A DNA stretch of 64,000 nt, taken from Pseudomonas sp. TMP9 (GTDB taxonomy: Bacteria > Pseudomonadota > Gammaproteobacteria > Pseudomonadales > Pseudomonadaceae). Where the stretch lies: positions 3,390,001-3,454,000 of the forward strand of contig NZ_CP149803.1 in NCBI RefSeq assembly GCF_037943105.1, given 5' to 3'. The notes beneath the pieces were generated by a model that was not told the DNA's origin, ran no database searches, and was given only the letters and a program-made list of their open reading frames with translations. A program made the translations under genes and the position numbers. This document shows, piece after piece, positions 1 to 11,129 of this stretch (positions within the stretch are counted from its first letter, which is position 1; the number at the start of each line of letters is the position of its first letter).

Positions 1-1053
1 GTGCCGTGGAACTATCCACTGTTTCTCGCCATTGGCCCGCTGGTGGGCGCACTGTCAGCCGGCAACCGGGTGATGATCAAAATGAGCGAATCAACCCCGG
101 CCACCTCGCAACTGGTCAAGGACCTGCTGGCTAAAATCTTCCCTGAGGACTTGGTCTGCGTGGTGCTTGGCGAGGCGGAAGTCGGCATGGCCTTCTCCAA
201 GTTACCGTTCGATCACCTGCTGTTCACGGGTGCAACCAGCATTGGCAAACACGTGATGCGCGCGGCAGCCGAGAACCTGACCCCGGTCACTCTGGAGCTG
301 GGCGGCAAGTCGCCAGTTATCGTCTCAGCCGATGTGCCCCTGAGTGACGCCGCCGAGCGGGTCGCCTTCGGCAAAACGCTGAACGCCGGGCAGACCTGCG
401 TTGCTCCCGACTACGTGCTGGTGCCGCGCGAGCGCGTGGAGGGTTTTGTCGAAGCCTACCGCACGGCAGTGCTGAGTTTTTACCCGCAACTCAAAGACAA
501 CCCTGACTACACCGCGATCATCAATGAGCGCCAGCTGCAGCGCCTCAAGGGCCTGCTCGGCGATGCTGAAAGCAAGGGTGCCAAAGTCATCAGCCTCTAC
601 CCTGAGGCCCAAGGGCGCCGTTTGCCGCATGCCGTGCTGCTGAATGTAAACGACGAGATGACCGTGATGCAGGACGAAATTTTTGGCCCGCTGCTGCCCA
701 TCGTGCCTTACGACAACCTGGAGCAGGCCTTCGCTTATATCAACGAACGCCCTCGGCCCCTGGCCCTTTACTACTTCGGCTACAACAAAGCGGAACAACA
801 ACGCGTGCTGGAGCAAACCCACTCCGGCGGCGTGTGCCTGAATGACACCATGCTGCACGTTGCCCAAGACGACATGCCGTTTGGTGGCGTCGGTCCTTCC
901 GGCATGGGCCATTACCACGGTCACGAAGGCTTCAAGACCTTCAGCCACGGCAAAGGCACCTTTATCAAACAGCGGTTCAACGCTGCGAAAATGATCTACC
1001 CGCCCTACGGCAAAACCCTGCAGAAGCTGGTCTACAAACTTTTCGTTCGTTAA
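1..1053 (+). CDS. Aldehyde dehydrogenase, C-terminal part (coniferyl-aldehyde-dehydrogenase type), 5' end outside window
   Basis: This gene encodes an NAD(P)-dependent aldehyde dehydrogenase that oxidises an aldehyde to its acid. The reading frame is already open at base 1. The visible 350 residues start inside the conserved PWNYPL segment of the cofactor domain, so roughly the first hundred residues lie outside the window. The general-base Glu is at visible residue 99 in LELGGK and the catalytic Cys at 133 in GQTC. Conserved GGVGPSGMG and FSHGKG stretches follow near the C-terminus. The Tat protein and GMC oxidoreductase downstream on the same strand suggest a coupled alcohol-to-aldehyde-to-acid oxidation set. 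Resemblance to coniferyl aldehyde dehydrogenases is recalled from related Pseudomonas annotations; the true substrate is unknown. Confidence 0.9.
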   Translation: MPWNYPLFLAIGPLVGALSAGNRVMIKMSESTPATSQLVKDLLAKIFPEDLVCVVLGEAEVGMAFSKLPFDHLLFTGATSIGKHVMRAAAENLTPVTLELGGKSPVIVSADVPLSDAAERVAFGKTLNAGQTCVAPDYVLVPRERVEGFVEAYRTAVLSFYPQLKDNPDYTAIINERQLQRLKGLLGDAESKGAKVISLYPEAQGRRLPHAVLLNVNDEMTVMQDEIFGPLLPIVPYDNLEQAFAYINERPRPLALYYFGYNKAEQQRVLEQTHSGGVCLNDTMLHVAQDDMPFGGVGPSGMGHYHGHEGFKTFSHGKGTFIKQRFNAAKMIYPPYGKTLQKLVYKLFVR

Positions 1054-1060
1054 TTCCATC

Positions 1061-1082
1061 CTGCCCCGGCTTACCGGGGCAG
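1061..1082. terminator. Hairpin after aldehyde dehydrogenase
   Basis: A perfect 9-bp stem (CTGCCCCGG / CCGGGGCAG) with a 4-nt loop begins 8 bases after the stop codon. No T-run follows, so it may end or protect the transcript, but intrinsic termination is not certain. Confidence 0.45.
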
Positions 1083-1107
1083 TGGCCTGACCGGGTGATC
1101 ACAATAA

Positions 1108-1653
1108 ATGCACAACACCACGCTTGAAACAGCCAACCTGTCACGTCGCAGCCTGCTTAAAGTTGGCTTGCTGGGCAGCGCCCTGCTCGGCACAGCCGGC
1201 CTAACCGCAACGCTTAGCGGTTGTTCTGCCAGCACGCCGAAAACCGGCTTTGCGGTGATTCGCGAGTCCGACCTGCCGCTTTTGCAAGCCCTGATCCCGG
1301 TCATGCTTGCCGGCGCAGTGCCGCCAACCCAGATGGTCCAAGCCATTAGTGGCACCTTGCAAAACCTCGACTTCAGCCTCAATCACCTGTCGCCCGAGCT
1401 GCTCAAAATGACCCTGCAACTGTTCGACATACTGGCCATGCCGATTACTCGCGGCCCGTTAACGGGCGTCTGGGGCAGTTGGCAGCATGCATCGGCTGGC
1501 GATATGCAGGCGTTTCTCGACCGCTGGCAGAACAGCTCCATCAGCTTGCTGAGGATGGGCCACGCCTCACTGTTACAGCTGGTGATGATGAGCTGGTACA
1601 GCCGTGCTGAGTCATGGGCGCACTGCGGCTATCCCGGCCCACCAGCAGTCTGA
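1108..1653 (+). CDS. Tat-signal small protein preceding GMC oxidoreductase
   Basis: This is a 181-residue exported protein with a twin-arginine signal: SRRSLLK at residues 12-18, a hydrophobic stretch, then a lipobox-like LSGC ending at Cys39. It could therefore be exported folded and also lipidated. The mature part has no motif I recognise beyond a conserved-looking GYPGPP near the end. It sits between an aldehyde dehydrogenase and a GMC dehydrogenase, an arrangement known in other pseudomonads. A role as small subunit or chaperone-like escort of the GMC enzyme in the periplasm is inferred from context. The GMC enzyme itself shows no signal peptide, so piggy-back export is possible. Confidence 0.75.
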   Translation: MHNTTLETANLSRRSLLKVGLLGSALLGTAGLTATLSGCSASTPKTGFAVIRESDLPLLQALIPVMLAGAVPPTQMVQAISGTLQNLDFSLNHLSPELLKMTLQLFDILAMPITRGPLTGVWGSWQHASAGDMQAFLDRWQNSSISLLRMGHASLLQLVMMSWYSRAESWAHCGYPGPPAV

Positions 1654-1658
1654 ATAAC

Positions 1659-1775
1659 GGCTGGCTGCGCGTTGGCCAGGCGTTGTTGCAGATGCGCTCG
1701 GACTGCTCATTTACAGCTCGTAAACTCCGCGTCCTTGCGCATCTGCAACAACGCCTGGCTCTAGCTCGCTCAGCC
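1659..1775. repeat. Large imperfect palindrome in the Tat protein / GMC intergenic gap
   Basis: Bases 1675-1697 and 1737-1759 form a perfect 23-bp inverted repeat. An inner 5-bp stem (1710-1714 with 1720-1724) and an outer 5-bp stem (1659-1663 with 1771-1775) share the same centre at base 1717. The whole forms one long imperfect hairpin of about 117 nt filling most of the gap between two co-directional genes. A short open frame across it is not a credible gene. It may be a mobile palindromic element or an RNA processing or attenuation structure. Confidence 0.7.
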
Positions 1776-1811
1776 TTGTATGCAGCGCAATCATAAGAAA
1801 GAGATTCTCAA

Positions 1812-3407
1812 ATGCCTGTACCCGATATGTTCAAGCAAGGCCTGGCCAGCGGCTGGAAAACCTATAACGGCTCACGTCTGGACAGCGATCTGACCCTAGA
1901 AGCCGACGTAGCCATCATCGGCAGCGGCGCAGGTGGCGGCACCACTGCCGAAATCCTCAGCGCGGCTGGTTTCAAAGTGCTGTTGATCGAAGAAGGCCCG
2001 CTAAAGACCAGCGATGATTTCAAGATGCTCGAAGACCAAGCCTATGCCGAGCTGTATCAAGAGGGCATCGGTCGCATGAGCAAAGATGGTGCGATCACCA
2101 TCATGCAAGGTCGCGCCGTGGGCGGCACCACGCTGATTAACTGGACCTCAAGTTTTCGCACGCCGACACCAACCCTGGAACACTGGGCTAAGGAGCACGG
2201 CGTTCAAGGCCACAGTGCTGAAGACATGGCGCCCTGGTTCACCCAGATGGAACAACGCCTAGGCGTTGCACCTTGGGCCGTACCGCCCAACGCCAACAAC
2301 GCCGTGATCAGCAGCGGTTGTGAAAAGCTCGGCTATGAGTGGCAGGTGATTCCGCGCAATGTGCGCGGCTGCTGGAACCTCGGGTACTGCGGCATGGGCT
2401 GCCCGACCAATGCTAAACAGTCAATGCTGGTGACCACCATTCCCGCGACGCTGGAAAAAGGCGGTGAGCTGCTCTATCTGGCGCGTGCCGAACGCCTGTT
2501 GCTGGACGGCGATAAAGTCACTGGGATTGAGTGCCTGGGCATGGATGAGCGCAGTGTGGCGCCCAACGGCCGGCGTATCACGGTTAAAGCTAAGCATTAC
2601 GTGCTGTCTGGCGGCGGCATCAATACCCCAGGAATCTTACTGCGCTCGGGCGCTCCCGACCCGCACCAGCGCACCGGTAAGCGCACTTACCTACACCTAG
2701 TAAATTTCTCCGCTGCACTGTTTGAGCAGGTCATCAACCCCTTCTACGGCGCGCCGCAATCCATTTATTCCGACCACTTCCAATGGGATGACGGTACGGC
2801 CGGCAGGCTCTCTTACAAGCTCGAAGTGCCGCCGCTGCAACCGGCCATTACCGCCACCATGCTCGGCCGCTTTGGCATCGACAACGCCCTGCGCATGGAG
2901 CAATTGCCCAACACCAACGTGATGCTAGCGCTGATGCGCGACGGCTTTCACCCGGATAGCGCCGAAGGTCGTGTTGAGCTGCGCAGCGATGGCAGCCCAG
3001 TTCTCGACTATCAGATGACCGATTACACCTGGGACGGCATACGCCGGGGCTTCCACAGCATGGCTGAGGTGCAGTTCGCGGCCGGGGCCAAAGCGGTGCT
3101 GCCGCTGCATGCCGATGCCGATTACGTGAAGACGCTAGGCGAAGCCAAACGCTTAATCGACAGCCTAAGCCTGCAGCTGTACCGCACCCGCTTAGGCAGC
3201 GCCCACGTGATGGGCGGGTGCGCCATGGGTGAGGACCCGCAACACGCAGTGACTGACAGCCTTGGCCGTCACCATCAGCTGACTAACCTGTCAATCCACG
3301 ACGGCTCGCTGTTCCCCACCAGTATCGGTGCCAACCCGCAGCTGTCGATCTATGGCCTGACGGCCAAACTGGCGACAAACCTCGCCGAACGCCTGAAGAA
3401 CGCCTGA
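1812..3407 (+). CDS. GMC family FAD-dependent oxidoreductase
   Basis: This 531-residue flavoenzyme belongs to the glucose-methanol-choline family and oxidises an alcohol group. The N-terminal FAD-binding GSGAGGG is at residues 37-43. A VGGTTLINW stretch and the C-terminal GMC signature follow (HVMGGCAMG, then NLSIHDGSLFPTSIGANP and a terminal helix). A Cys-containing segment NLGYCGMGCPTNAK lies around residue 195. An A/G-rich ribosome site (AAGAAAGAG) precedes the ATG. No signal peptide is visible although the preceding gene encodes a Tat protein, so the two may be exported together. Substrate is unknown; the upstream aldehyde dehydrogenase would take the aldehyde product. Confidence 0.88.
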   Translation: MPVPDMFKQGLASGWKTYNGSRLDSDLTLEADVAIIGSGAGGGTTAEILSAAGFKVLLIEEGPLKTSDDFKMLEDQAYAELYQEGIGRMSKDGAITIMQGRAVGGTTLINWTSSFRTPTPTLEHWAKEHGVQGHSAEDMAPWFTQMEQRLGVAPWAVPPNANNAVISSGCEKLGYEWQVIPRNVRGCWNLGYCGMGCPTNAKQSMLVTTIPATLEKGGELLYLARAERLLLDGDKVTGIECLGMDERSVAPNGRRITVKAKHYVLSGGGINTPGILLRSGAPDPHQRTGKRTYLHLVNFSAALFEQVINPFYGAPQSIYSDHFQWDDGTAGRLSYKLEVPPLQPAITATMLGRFGIDNALRMEQLPNTNVMLALMRDGFHPDSAEGRVELRSDGSPVLDYQMTDYTWDGIRRGFHSMAEVQFAAGAKAVLPLHADADYVKTLGEAKRLIDSLSLQLYRTRLGSAHVMGGCAMGEDPQHAVTDSLGRHHQLTNLSIHDGSLFPTSIGANPQLSIYGLTAKLATNLAERLKNA

Positions 3408-3413
3408 TGGCAG

Positions 3414-4010
<597 letters not shown>

Positions 4011-4022
4011 GTCACTTATGTC

Positions 4023-4044
4023 AGGCCGCGTGCAAGCGCGGCTT
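4023..4044. terminator. Possible hairpin after coaD
   Basis: GCCGCG (4025-4030) pairs with CGCGGC (4037-4042) around a 6-nt loop, 12 bases past the coaD stop. Weak flanking pairs extend it. There is no T-run, so it is only a candidate. Confidence 0.3.
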
Positions 4045-4086
4045 CGATGCGGCACACTTTGCACCCAGTCTTTCGCACACATCTAG

Positions 4087-6077
<1,991 letters not shown>

Positions 6078-6125
6078 AATCCTTTTGCAGAGACATTCAT
6101 AAACTGGCCACGTATCATATTTTGC

Positions 6126-6148
6126 GGGTTAATAACCCCCAATATAAA
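6126..6148 (+). promoter_or_regulatory. Candidate promoter and small palindrome upstream of lipoprotein gene
   Basis: In the AT-rich gap after ggt, TTTGCG (6121-6126) and TATAAA (6143-6148) are 16 bp apart and could be -35 and -10 boxes. The spacer carries the near-perfect palindrome GGGTTAATAACCC (6126-6138), which could be an operator. This is a sequence guess only. Confidence 0.3.
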
Positions 6149-6209
6149 TATAACCACCACGCCGAAACCCTCTTCACCGACCGAAGAGAGAAGACCAAAG
6201 GGACGTAAC

Positions 6210-6632
6210 ATGCTTAAAAATCTTGTAATTATTGGCTTAGTAACGCTTTTCACTTCCGGATGCGCCACCGGCCTTAACTCGCAACAGTCCGCTGAGTACA
6301 ACTCAATGGAAGCCAGAGGCCTAGCTGTCCAAGAAAAAAACCCAACCACAGGTGCGTTGCTCGGAATCCTTCCCGGGGGAGGTTCTTTCTATGCACGCGA
6401 GCCGGCATTTGGCGTGCTTAACCTGCTTTTCTGGCCACTCTCAATCTTCTGGGACCCGGTGAGTGGTTATGACGGCGCGACACGTATTAATTACAATTTT
6501 TCTAAAGCACAGATCGATAAAGAAAAGCGTGCAGCGGAAACAAAACTATCTCGTGATTACCAAGATGGCTTTATAACGGAAACACAGCGTGCTCGCGGCA
6601 TGAGAGACATCGAAGATAAATACACATACTGA
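6210..6632 (+). CDS. Small lipoprotein of unknown function
   Basis: This 140-residue predicted lipoprotein has a short hydrophobic leader ending in a lipobox, TSGC with Cys18. The mature part has a hydrophobic stretch (GVLNLLFWPLSIFWDP, about residues 68-83) that may sit in or on the membrane, and a charged helical C-terminus rich in Lys, Glu and Arg. I do not recognise the family. The gene is AT-richer than its neighbours, has its own candidate promoter and ends at a good terminator, so it looks like an independent, possibly acquired, unit. Confidence 0.75.
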   Translation: MLKNLVIIGLVTLFTSGCATGLNSQQSAEYNSMEARGLAVQEKNPTTGALLGILPGGGSFYAREPAFGVLNLLFWPLSIFWDPVSGYDGATRINYNFSKAQIDKEKRAAETKLSRDYQDGFITETQRARGMRDIEDKYTY

Positions 6633-6639
6633 AAAATAG

Positions 6640-6664
6640 AAAGGCGCCTACAAGGCGCCTTTTT
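6640..6664 (+). terminator. Rho-independent terminator
   Basis: A 9-bp stem AAAGGCGCC / GGCGCCTTT with a 5-nt loop runs into T residues, just after the lipoprotein gene and before the convergent gene at 6679. It may serve both strands. Confidence 0.8.
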
Positions 6665-6678
6665 ACTAAGCAGATAAA

Positions 6679-7017
6679 TCAATATTCATTTTGAACCGAG
6701 CTGGTGCAACCCAGGCAGCGTGCAAAGGCTTCACGAGCCGGATCAGCCACCAACGCCTGGCCCGCTTCTTTCACATTACCGCCTAGGGCAGTAAACGGCA
6801 GGCTGATGACAAAGGCTACCGCGCCAATGGCTGTGGCGCCGATTAGCAGCGGGCGGGCGATTAGCAGGTCGCCGATCATGGAAAAGGCTTTCGGTGCATT
6901 GGCCGTGTAAAGAGGGTCGCCGCTGGTGTTCTGCTGCGCTGCGTCAGCATAGGCGGGCAGCGCCAGCAGGCCAGTGGTCAGCGCCAGAGCAACAGCGGTT
7001 GAGCGGAACAGTTTCAT
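6679..7017 (-). CDS. Small exported protein with one membrane segment
   Basis: This 112-residue protein has a clear signal peptide (MKLFRS start, hydrophobic core, cleavage near AYADAA). Its long hydrophobic segment (about residues 52-77, [19 protein letters not shown]) probably spans or anchors to the inner membrane. Two Cys in CLGC lie near the C-terminus. Relatives occur in other pseudomonads, some annotated loosely as transport proteins; nothing here supports a transporter function. It is transcribed alone, converging on the lipoprotein gene. Confidence 0.75.
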   Translation of the reverse strand: MKLFRSTAVALALTTGLLALPAYADAAQQNTSGDPLYTANAPKAFSMIGDLLIARPLLIGATAIGAVAFVISLPFTALGGNVKEAGQALVADPAREAFARCLGCTSSVQNEY

Positions 7018-7093
7018 GGGGCGATCCTTCAGCTATTAGGAGGCAGTAAGTCTAACTATAACAGCGCATTGATAATTGTCAGCGTGACGCCCG

Positions 7094-7672
7094 TCAATCC
7101 CCATAAAAGGCGTATTCAGGTTTTTTCGGCGGATAGGGTCGAAAAAACGCCAGAATCATCTTGAGGTCAGCCGCCTCATCCCCTGTCGGCATAACGCTTG
7201 GCCCGATAACGACACGGCGCTGCTGGTAATCCAAGGCCGCAAGAACGATCGGTACGCCTGCGCCAAGGGCGATGTGATAGAAGCCCATCTTCCAGCGCTC
7301 GACCTTTTTACGCGTACCCTCGGGCGAAAGTATCAACACAAACTGCTGATGCGCGCTGAAGGCTTGCACTGCTTGCTCGACCGTATTGCCTTGGCGCTCA
7401 CGGTGAATGGCGATACCGCCCCACCGGCGCATCAGCTCGGCAAACGGCCAGCTAAAGATGCTGTGTTTACCAAACCAGCGGGCATTCAGGCGCAGGACGA
7501 ACTTCACGGCAATAAAAATCACAAAATCCCAATTCGACGTATGGTGCGCACCGATCGCTACAAACTTATCGAGCTTCGGCAGCTCGCCCTCGATACGCCA
7601 GCCCATCAGCTTCAACACTGTGCGACCTAACCATTCAGCCATGGGGTTACGCGGCAAATAGTTATCCGACAT
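7094..7672 (-). CDS. 1-acyl-glycerol-3-phosphate acyltransferase-like protein (PlsC family)
   Basis: This is a 192-residue acyltransferase-fold protein. The catalytic H-x4-D motif is seen in HHTSNWD around residue 50, followed by the substrate-binding FPEGTR-like SPEGTRKK segment. The domain is the short cytosolic form without obvious multiple membrane spans, so it may act at the inner-membrane surface on lysophospholipid or a related acceptor. I chose the ATG at 7672, which follows a GAGG ribosome site, over the TTG one codon earlier. The acceptor is unknown. Confidence 0.82.
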   Translation of the reverse strand: MSDNYLPRNPMAEWLGRTVLKLMGWRIEGELPKLDKFVAIGAHHTSNWDFVIFIAVKFVLRLNARWFGKHSIFSWPFAELMRRWGGIAIHRERQGNTVEQAVQAFSAHQQFVLILSPEGTRKKVERWKMGFYHIALGAGVPIVLAALDYQQRRVVIGPSVMPTGDEAADLKMILAFFRPYPPKKPEYAFYGD

Positions 7673-7756
7673 CAAGACCTCACCCTTTTTACGCTTGTGT
7701 ATTCAACGCATGCCTACAGTCACCCCAACCGCCGACGCTGGCGGGCAAGACGCACT

Positions 7757-8569
7757 CTAGCGTTGGCAGCGCGGGCAGTAAACGCTGGCGCGCTGGCCTA
7801 GTTTGATTTCACGCAAGGTGCTGCCGCAGTGCTTACAAAATTCACCGCCGCGGCCATAGACGAACAGCTCCTGCTGGAAGTAACCCGGCAGCCCATCGCC
7901 GCCAACAAAATCGCGCAGGGTGGTGCCGCCGCGCTCAATGGCGTGGGCGAGGATGCGTTTAATCTCAATCGCCAAGCTTAAATAGCGCGCCCGCGACACC
8001 GAACCCGCCTCACGACGCGGATCGATGCCGGCGGCAAACAGCGCCTCTGACGCATAAATATTGCCTACGCCCACCACCACGGCGTTATCCATGATGAAGG
8101 GCTTAACCGCAATGACGCGGCCGCGTGATTGCTGAAACAGCCGTTCGCCATCAAACAACTCGGTCAACGGCTCAGGGCCAAGCTTACTCAGCAACACGTG
8201 GTTGAGCGGATCATTGCTCCAGAGCAGCGAACCAAACCGCCGAGGGTCGGTGTAGCGCAAAGCCAAACCAGACTCCAGCTCGATATCAACATGCTCATGT
8301 TTGGCTGCCGGCAGGCCACGCTCGACTAAGCGCAGGCTGCCGGACATACCTAAATGGCTGATCAACGTGCCACTTTCGGCGTTGATCAACAGGTACTTAG
8401 CACGACGCTCAACGGACTCAATTAGCTGCCCGGACAACTGAATGTCCAGATCTTCTGGGACGGGCCAACGCAGGCGGCGCTCACGCACAATCACCCGACT
8501 AACGCGCTGACCTTCAAGGAAAGGCGCGATACCGCGGCGAGTGGTTTCTACTTCAGGAAGTTCTGGCAT
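7757..8569 (-). CDS. mutM: Formamidopyrimidine-DNA glycosylase / AP lyase
   Basis: MutM (Fpg) excises 8-oxoguanine and formamidopyrimidines from DNA and cuts the abasic site. The 270 residues are standard. The N-terminal catalytic MPELPEVE supplies Pro2 and Glu3, the H2TH region follows in the middle ([13 protein letters not shown]), and the C-terminal zinc finger has CKHC and CPRC. It is oriented opposite to the methyltransferase further downstream and next to the HDOD gene. Confidence 0.97.
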   Translation of the reverse strand: MPELPEVETTRRGIAPFLEGQRVSRVIVRERRLRWPVPEDLDIQLSGQLIESVERRAKYLLINAESGTLISHLGMSGSLRLVERGLPAAKHEHVDIELESGLALRYTDPRRFGSLLWSNDPLNHVLLSKLGPEPLTELFDGERLFQQSRGRVIAVKPFIMDNAVVVGVGNIYASEALFAAGIDPRREAGSVSRARYLSLAIEIKRILAHAIERGGTTLRDFVGGDGLPGYFQQELFVYGRGGEFCKHCGSTLREIKLGQRASVYCPRCQR

Positions 8570-8641
8570 AACGGGTATTCGGCGGGGTCATTCGACGGGG
8601 CGCATACCTTAGCAGGAATGCCCCGCACGCGACGAGGCAGG

Positions 8642-9508
8642 CTAGCGCGCGCCTAGGTCGCGAATGCTTTCGCGCAGGTTTTCGAAGTCGTATTCGGACA
8701 GGCCGACATACTCCAGCACTAACTGCTCAATACTCTGCCATTCGTGGTCTTGATCCTGACTGCCGAGCACGCGATGGCTTTCACAAATGTGTTCGGCCAT
8801 TTTCAAAATGGCCAGCAGGGTTTTCAACTGCGCATCGCGGCTGGCGTCTTCAGTAAAGATCGCTAAGGCGTTGTGATGGCTGGCAATCGCCTCGCATAAG
8901 TGCAGCGGCAGGTTCCACGACTTAGCAGTGTAGTAACCCACCACCGCGTGGTTGGTGTTGAGCAGGCGATTCTCTGTGTCCACGACCCGACGTTCATCCG
9001 TGGCGCTGGCATAGCCTTCTTCTAGCACCGCCATGTAATCAGGAAAACGCTTGATCATCAGCGGGATGCCGCAATTGTGAAACAGCCCGAGGGTGTAGGC
9101 CTCATCCGGTGAGTGGTAGCCGATACGCTTGGCCAGGGTCAGGCACGTCATGGCCACATCTTGGGCGGTGTCCCAGAAGCGGTTGAGGGTGACGATGGCT
9201 TCATCCGTCAGCTCGCCGCGAATCGACTGGGCATTAATGAGGTTGATCACTGAATTGCAGCCCAACAAGTTAACTGCCTGCTGGATCGAAGCGATGCGAT
9301 TAGCCAAACCAAAAAACGGCGAATTCACCAACTTTAGCAAGGCACCCGACAAGCCTGGGTCTTGGCCAATTAGCTTGGCAATGGCCCGCAAATCTGGATT
9401 GGGCATCACCTGTTCCATCTGCAAATCCACCATGATCTGTGGCTGCGGTGGCACGCTGATGCCTTGCAGTACTTGCTGGATATATTCGGCAGAAAGCTCT
9501 TGGGGCAT
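8642..9508 (-). CDS. HDOD domain signalling protein
   Basis: This 288-residue protein is built almost entirely of an HDOD domain (about residues 15-215), a degenerate HD-type fold used in bacterial signalling. The sequence contains LKLVNSPFFGL and the long helical region typical of the family, including AVVGYYTAKSWNLPLHLCEAIASHHN. It has no GGDEF, EAL or receiver domain. The function is not known; related proteins affect motility or second-messenger signalling. It stands alone on the minus strand upstream of mutM, separated by 72 bases. Confidence 0.85.
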   Translation of the reverse strand: MPQELSAEYIQQVLQGISVPPQPQIMVDLQMEQVMPNPDLRAIAKLIGQDPGLSGALLKLVNSPFFGLANRIASIQQAVNLLGCNSVINLINAQSIRGELTDEAIVTLNRFWDTAQDVAMTCLTLAKRIGYHSPDEAYTLGLFHNCGIPLMIKRFPDYMAVLEEGYASATDERRVVDTENRLLNTNHAVVGYYTAKSWNLPLHLCEAIASHHNALAIFTEDASRDAQLKTLLAILKMAEHICESHRVLGSQDQDHEWQSIEQLVLEYVGLSEYDFENLRESIRDLGAR

Positions 9509-9605
9509 GACAGGCGCAACCGGGATTAGGAGTAGTGCACAGTCTAGCTAAACCCAGCACGCGCAGGGATGACTTTTGTAAACGCCGCGACATAGCTGAA
9601 CCCGC

Positions 9606-9611
9606 TATAAT
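9606..9611 (+). promoter_or_regulatory. -10 box of the methyltransferase gene
   Basis: A perfect TATAAT lies 26 bases before the ATG at 9638, within GCTATAATTTCGC. No well-spaced -35 box is evident, so the promoter may depend on the consensus -10. Confidence 0.45.
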
Positions 9612-9637
9612 TTCGCTCTTTTTTCGGAGCCTACCCC

Positions 9638-10834
9638 ATGACCCTGCCTAGCCTGCGCCTGAAAGCCAATGCCGATCGACGCCTGCGCGCCGGCCATCTG
9701 TGGGTTTACAGCAATGAAATCGACGTTGCCGCCACCCCGCTGAACGGTTTTGCGGCCGGCGACCAAGCCATTCTCGAAGCCGTTGGCGGTAAGCCACTGG
9801 GAGTCGTGGCAATGAGCCCGAACAACCTGATCTGCGCGCGCTTGCTGTCGCGCGACGTTAAACATGTGTTGGACAAGTCCCTGCTGGTGCACCGCATCAA
9901 TGTGGCACTGTCGCTACGCGAGCGGCTGTTCGATAAGCCCTGCTACCGCTTGGTGTTCGGCGACTCCGATCTATTACCCGGGCTGGTGGTCGACCGCTTC
10001 TTCGACATTCTGGTGGTACAGCTGGCCTCCGCCACCATGGAACGGCACAAAGATGAGGTGCTCGCCGCGCTGATTCAGGTGTGCAAACCCAGCGGTATTT
10101 TGCTGAAAAATGACTCTGCCGCGCGCGATGCCGAAGGTTTGCCGCGTTATGTCGAAAGCGTTTTTGGTGTGGTGCCGGAATGGGTGGCGCTGGAAGAAAA
10201 TGGCGTCACGTTTGAGGCCCCGGTGCTCGACGGGCAGAAGACGGGCTGGTTTTATGACCACCGCATGAACCGCGCTCGTTTAGCCCCTTACGTCAAAGGC
10301 AAGCGCGTGCTCGATTTGTTCAGCTACATCGGCGGCTGGGGCGTGCAAGCAGCCGCCTTTGGTGCCAGCGATGTGATGTGCGTGGACGCCTCCAGCTTCG
10401 CCCTCGACGGCGTGGAGCGAAACGCGGCACTGAACGGCTTGACTGATAAGGTGGCCTGCGTCGAAGGCGATGTATTTGAAGCCCTCAAGCAGCTTAAAGC
10501 GTCCGAAGAGCGCTTTGACGTGATCGTCGCCGACCCACCGGCTTTCATCAAACGCAAAAAAGACCTGAAAAACGGTGAAGGCGCTTACCGCCGCCTCAAC
10601 GAGCAAGCCATGCGCCTGCTCAATAAAGACGGCATTTTGATCAGCGCCAGCTGCTCCATGCACCTGCCCGAAGATGACCTGCAGAACATTCTGCTGACCA
10701 GCGCGCGCCATCTTGATCGCAACATCCAACTGCTCGAACGCGGCAGCCAAGGCCCAGACCATCCAGTGCACCCAGCCATTGCCGAAACCCGCTACATCAA
10801 AAGCCTGACCGTGCGCCTGCTGCCCAACAGCTAA
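9638..10834 (+). CDS. rlmI: 23S rRNA (cytosine-C5) methyltransferase RlmI-like
   Basis: This is a class I S-adenosylmethionine methyltransferase that probably makes m5C1962 in 23S rRNA. The 398 residues comprise an N-terminal PUA-like RNA-binding domain (about 1-75, with RRLRAGHLWVYSNEID), a linker and the Rossmann domain with VLDLFSYIGGWGVQA as motif I. The catalytic DPPAFIKRKK and the SASCSMHL segment with its Cys follow. Length and layout match E. coli RlmI. The gene is transcribed alone from the TATAAT just upstream. RlmI versus a close paralogue is decided on overall similarity only. Confidence 0.85.
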   Translation: MTLPSLRLKANADRRLRAGHLWVYSNEIDVAATPLNGFAAGDQAILEAVGGKPLGVVAMSPNNLICARLLSRDVKHVLDKSLLVHRINVALSLRERLFDKPCYRLVFGDSDLLPGLVVDRFFDILVVQLASATMERHKDEVLAALIQVCKPSGILLKNDSAARDAEGLPRYVESVFGVVPEWVALEENGVTFEAPVLDGQKTGWFYDHRMNRARLAPYVKGKRVLDLFSYIGGWGVQAAAFGASDVMCVDASSFALDGVERNAALNGLTDKVACVEGDVFEALKQLKASEERFDVIVADPPAFIKRKKDLKNGEGAYRRLNEQAMRLLNKDGILISASCSMHLPEDDLQNILLTSARHLDRNIQLLERGSQGPDHPVHPAIAETRYIKSLTVRLLPNS

Positions 10835-11129
10835 CGGCACTTGCGCAGCACCAGGGCACACAACGGGCCACTCGCTGAATCAGCGCGCTGCGCTATCGTC
10901 TTCAGCCGCCGGGGATTAGAATCGCAGCCACCTGCCACATCCCCGGCGGACTTGTAGCCCGGCCCTGCCAGCGCCCACACCGCGCACAGCAGCGGCGCAG
11001 CCCAGCAAATGCACATTTGCCTTTGTTTCGGGCCTGACCCGGCTCAACTTACGCACCAATATCCGTTGCCGGCACAGCGCCACTGCCTGTGATCGCACGA
11101 CCTGATTAGCCTTTGCAGGATTTATCGTC
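10835..11129. other. Intergenic region upstream of ilvD with a hairpin
   Basis: About 295 bp without a gene. It holds an 11-bp inverted repeat (CCGCCGGGGAT at 10906-10916, its complement at 10939-10949) around a 22-nt loop, which could end the methyltransferase transcript. I see no leader peptide rich in branched-chain amino acid codons and no T-box. The ilvD promoter must lie here but no strong boxes stand out. Confidence 0.5.

Noticed and set aside
1614..1796. 60-codon frame across the palindrome
   Set aside because: It overlaps the Tat gene end and lies in inverted-repeat DNA; there is no protein-like pattern.
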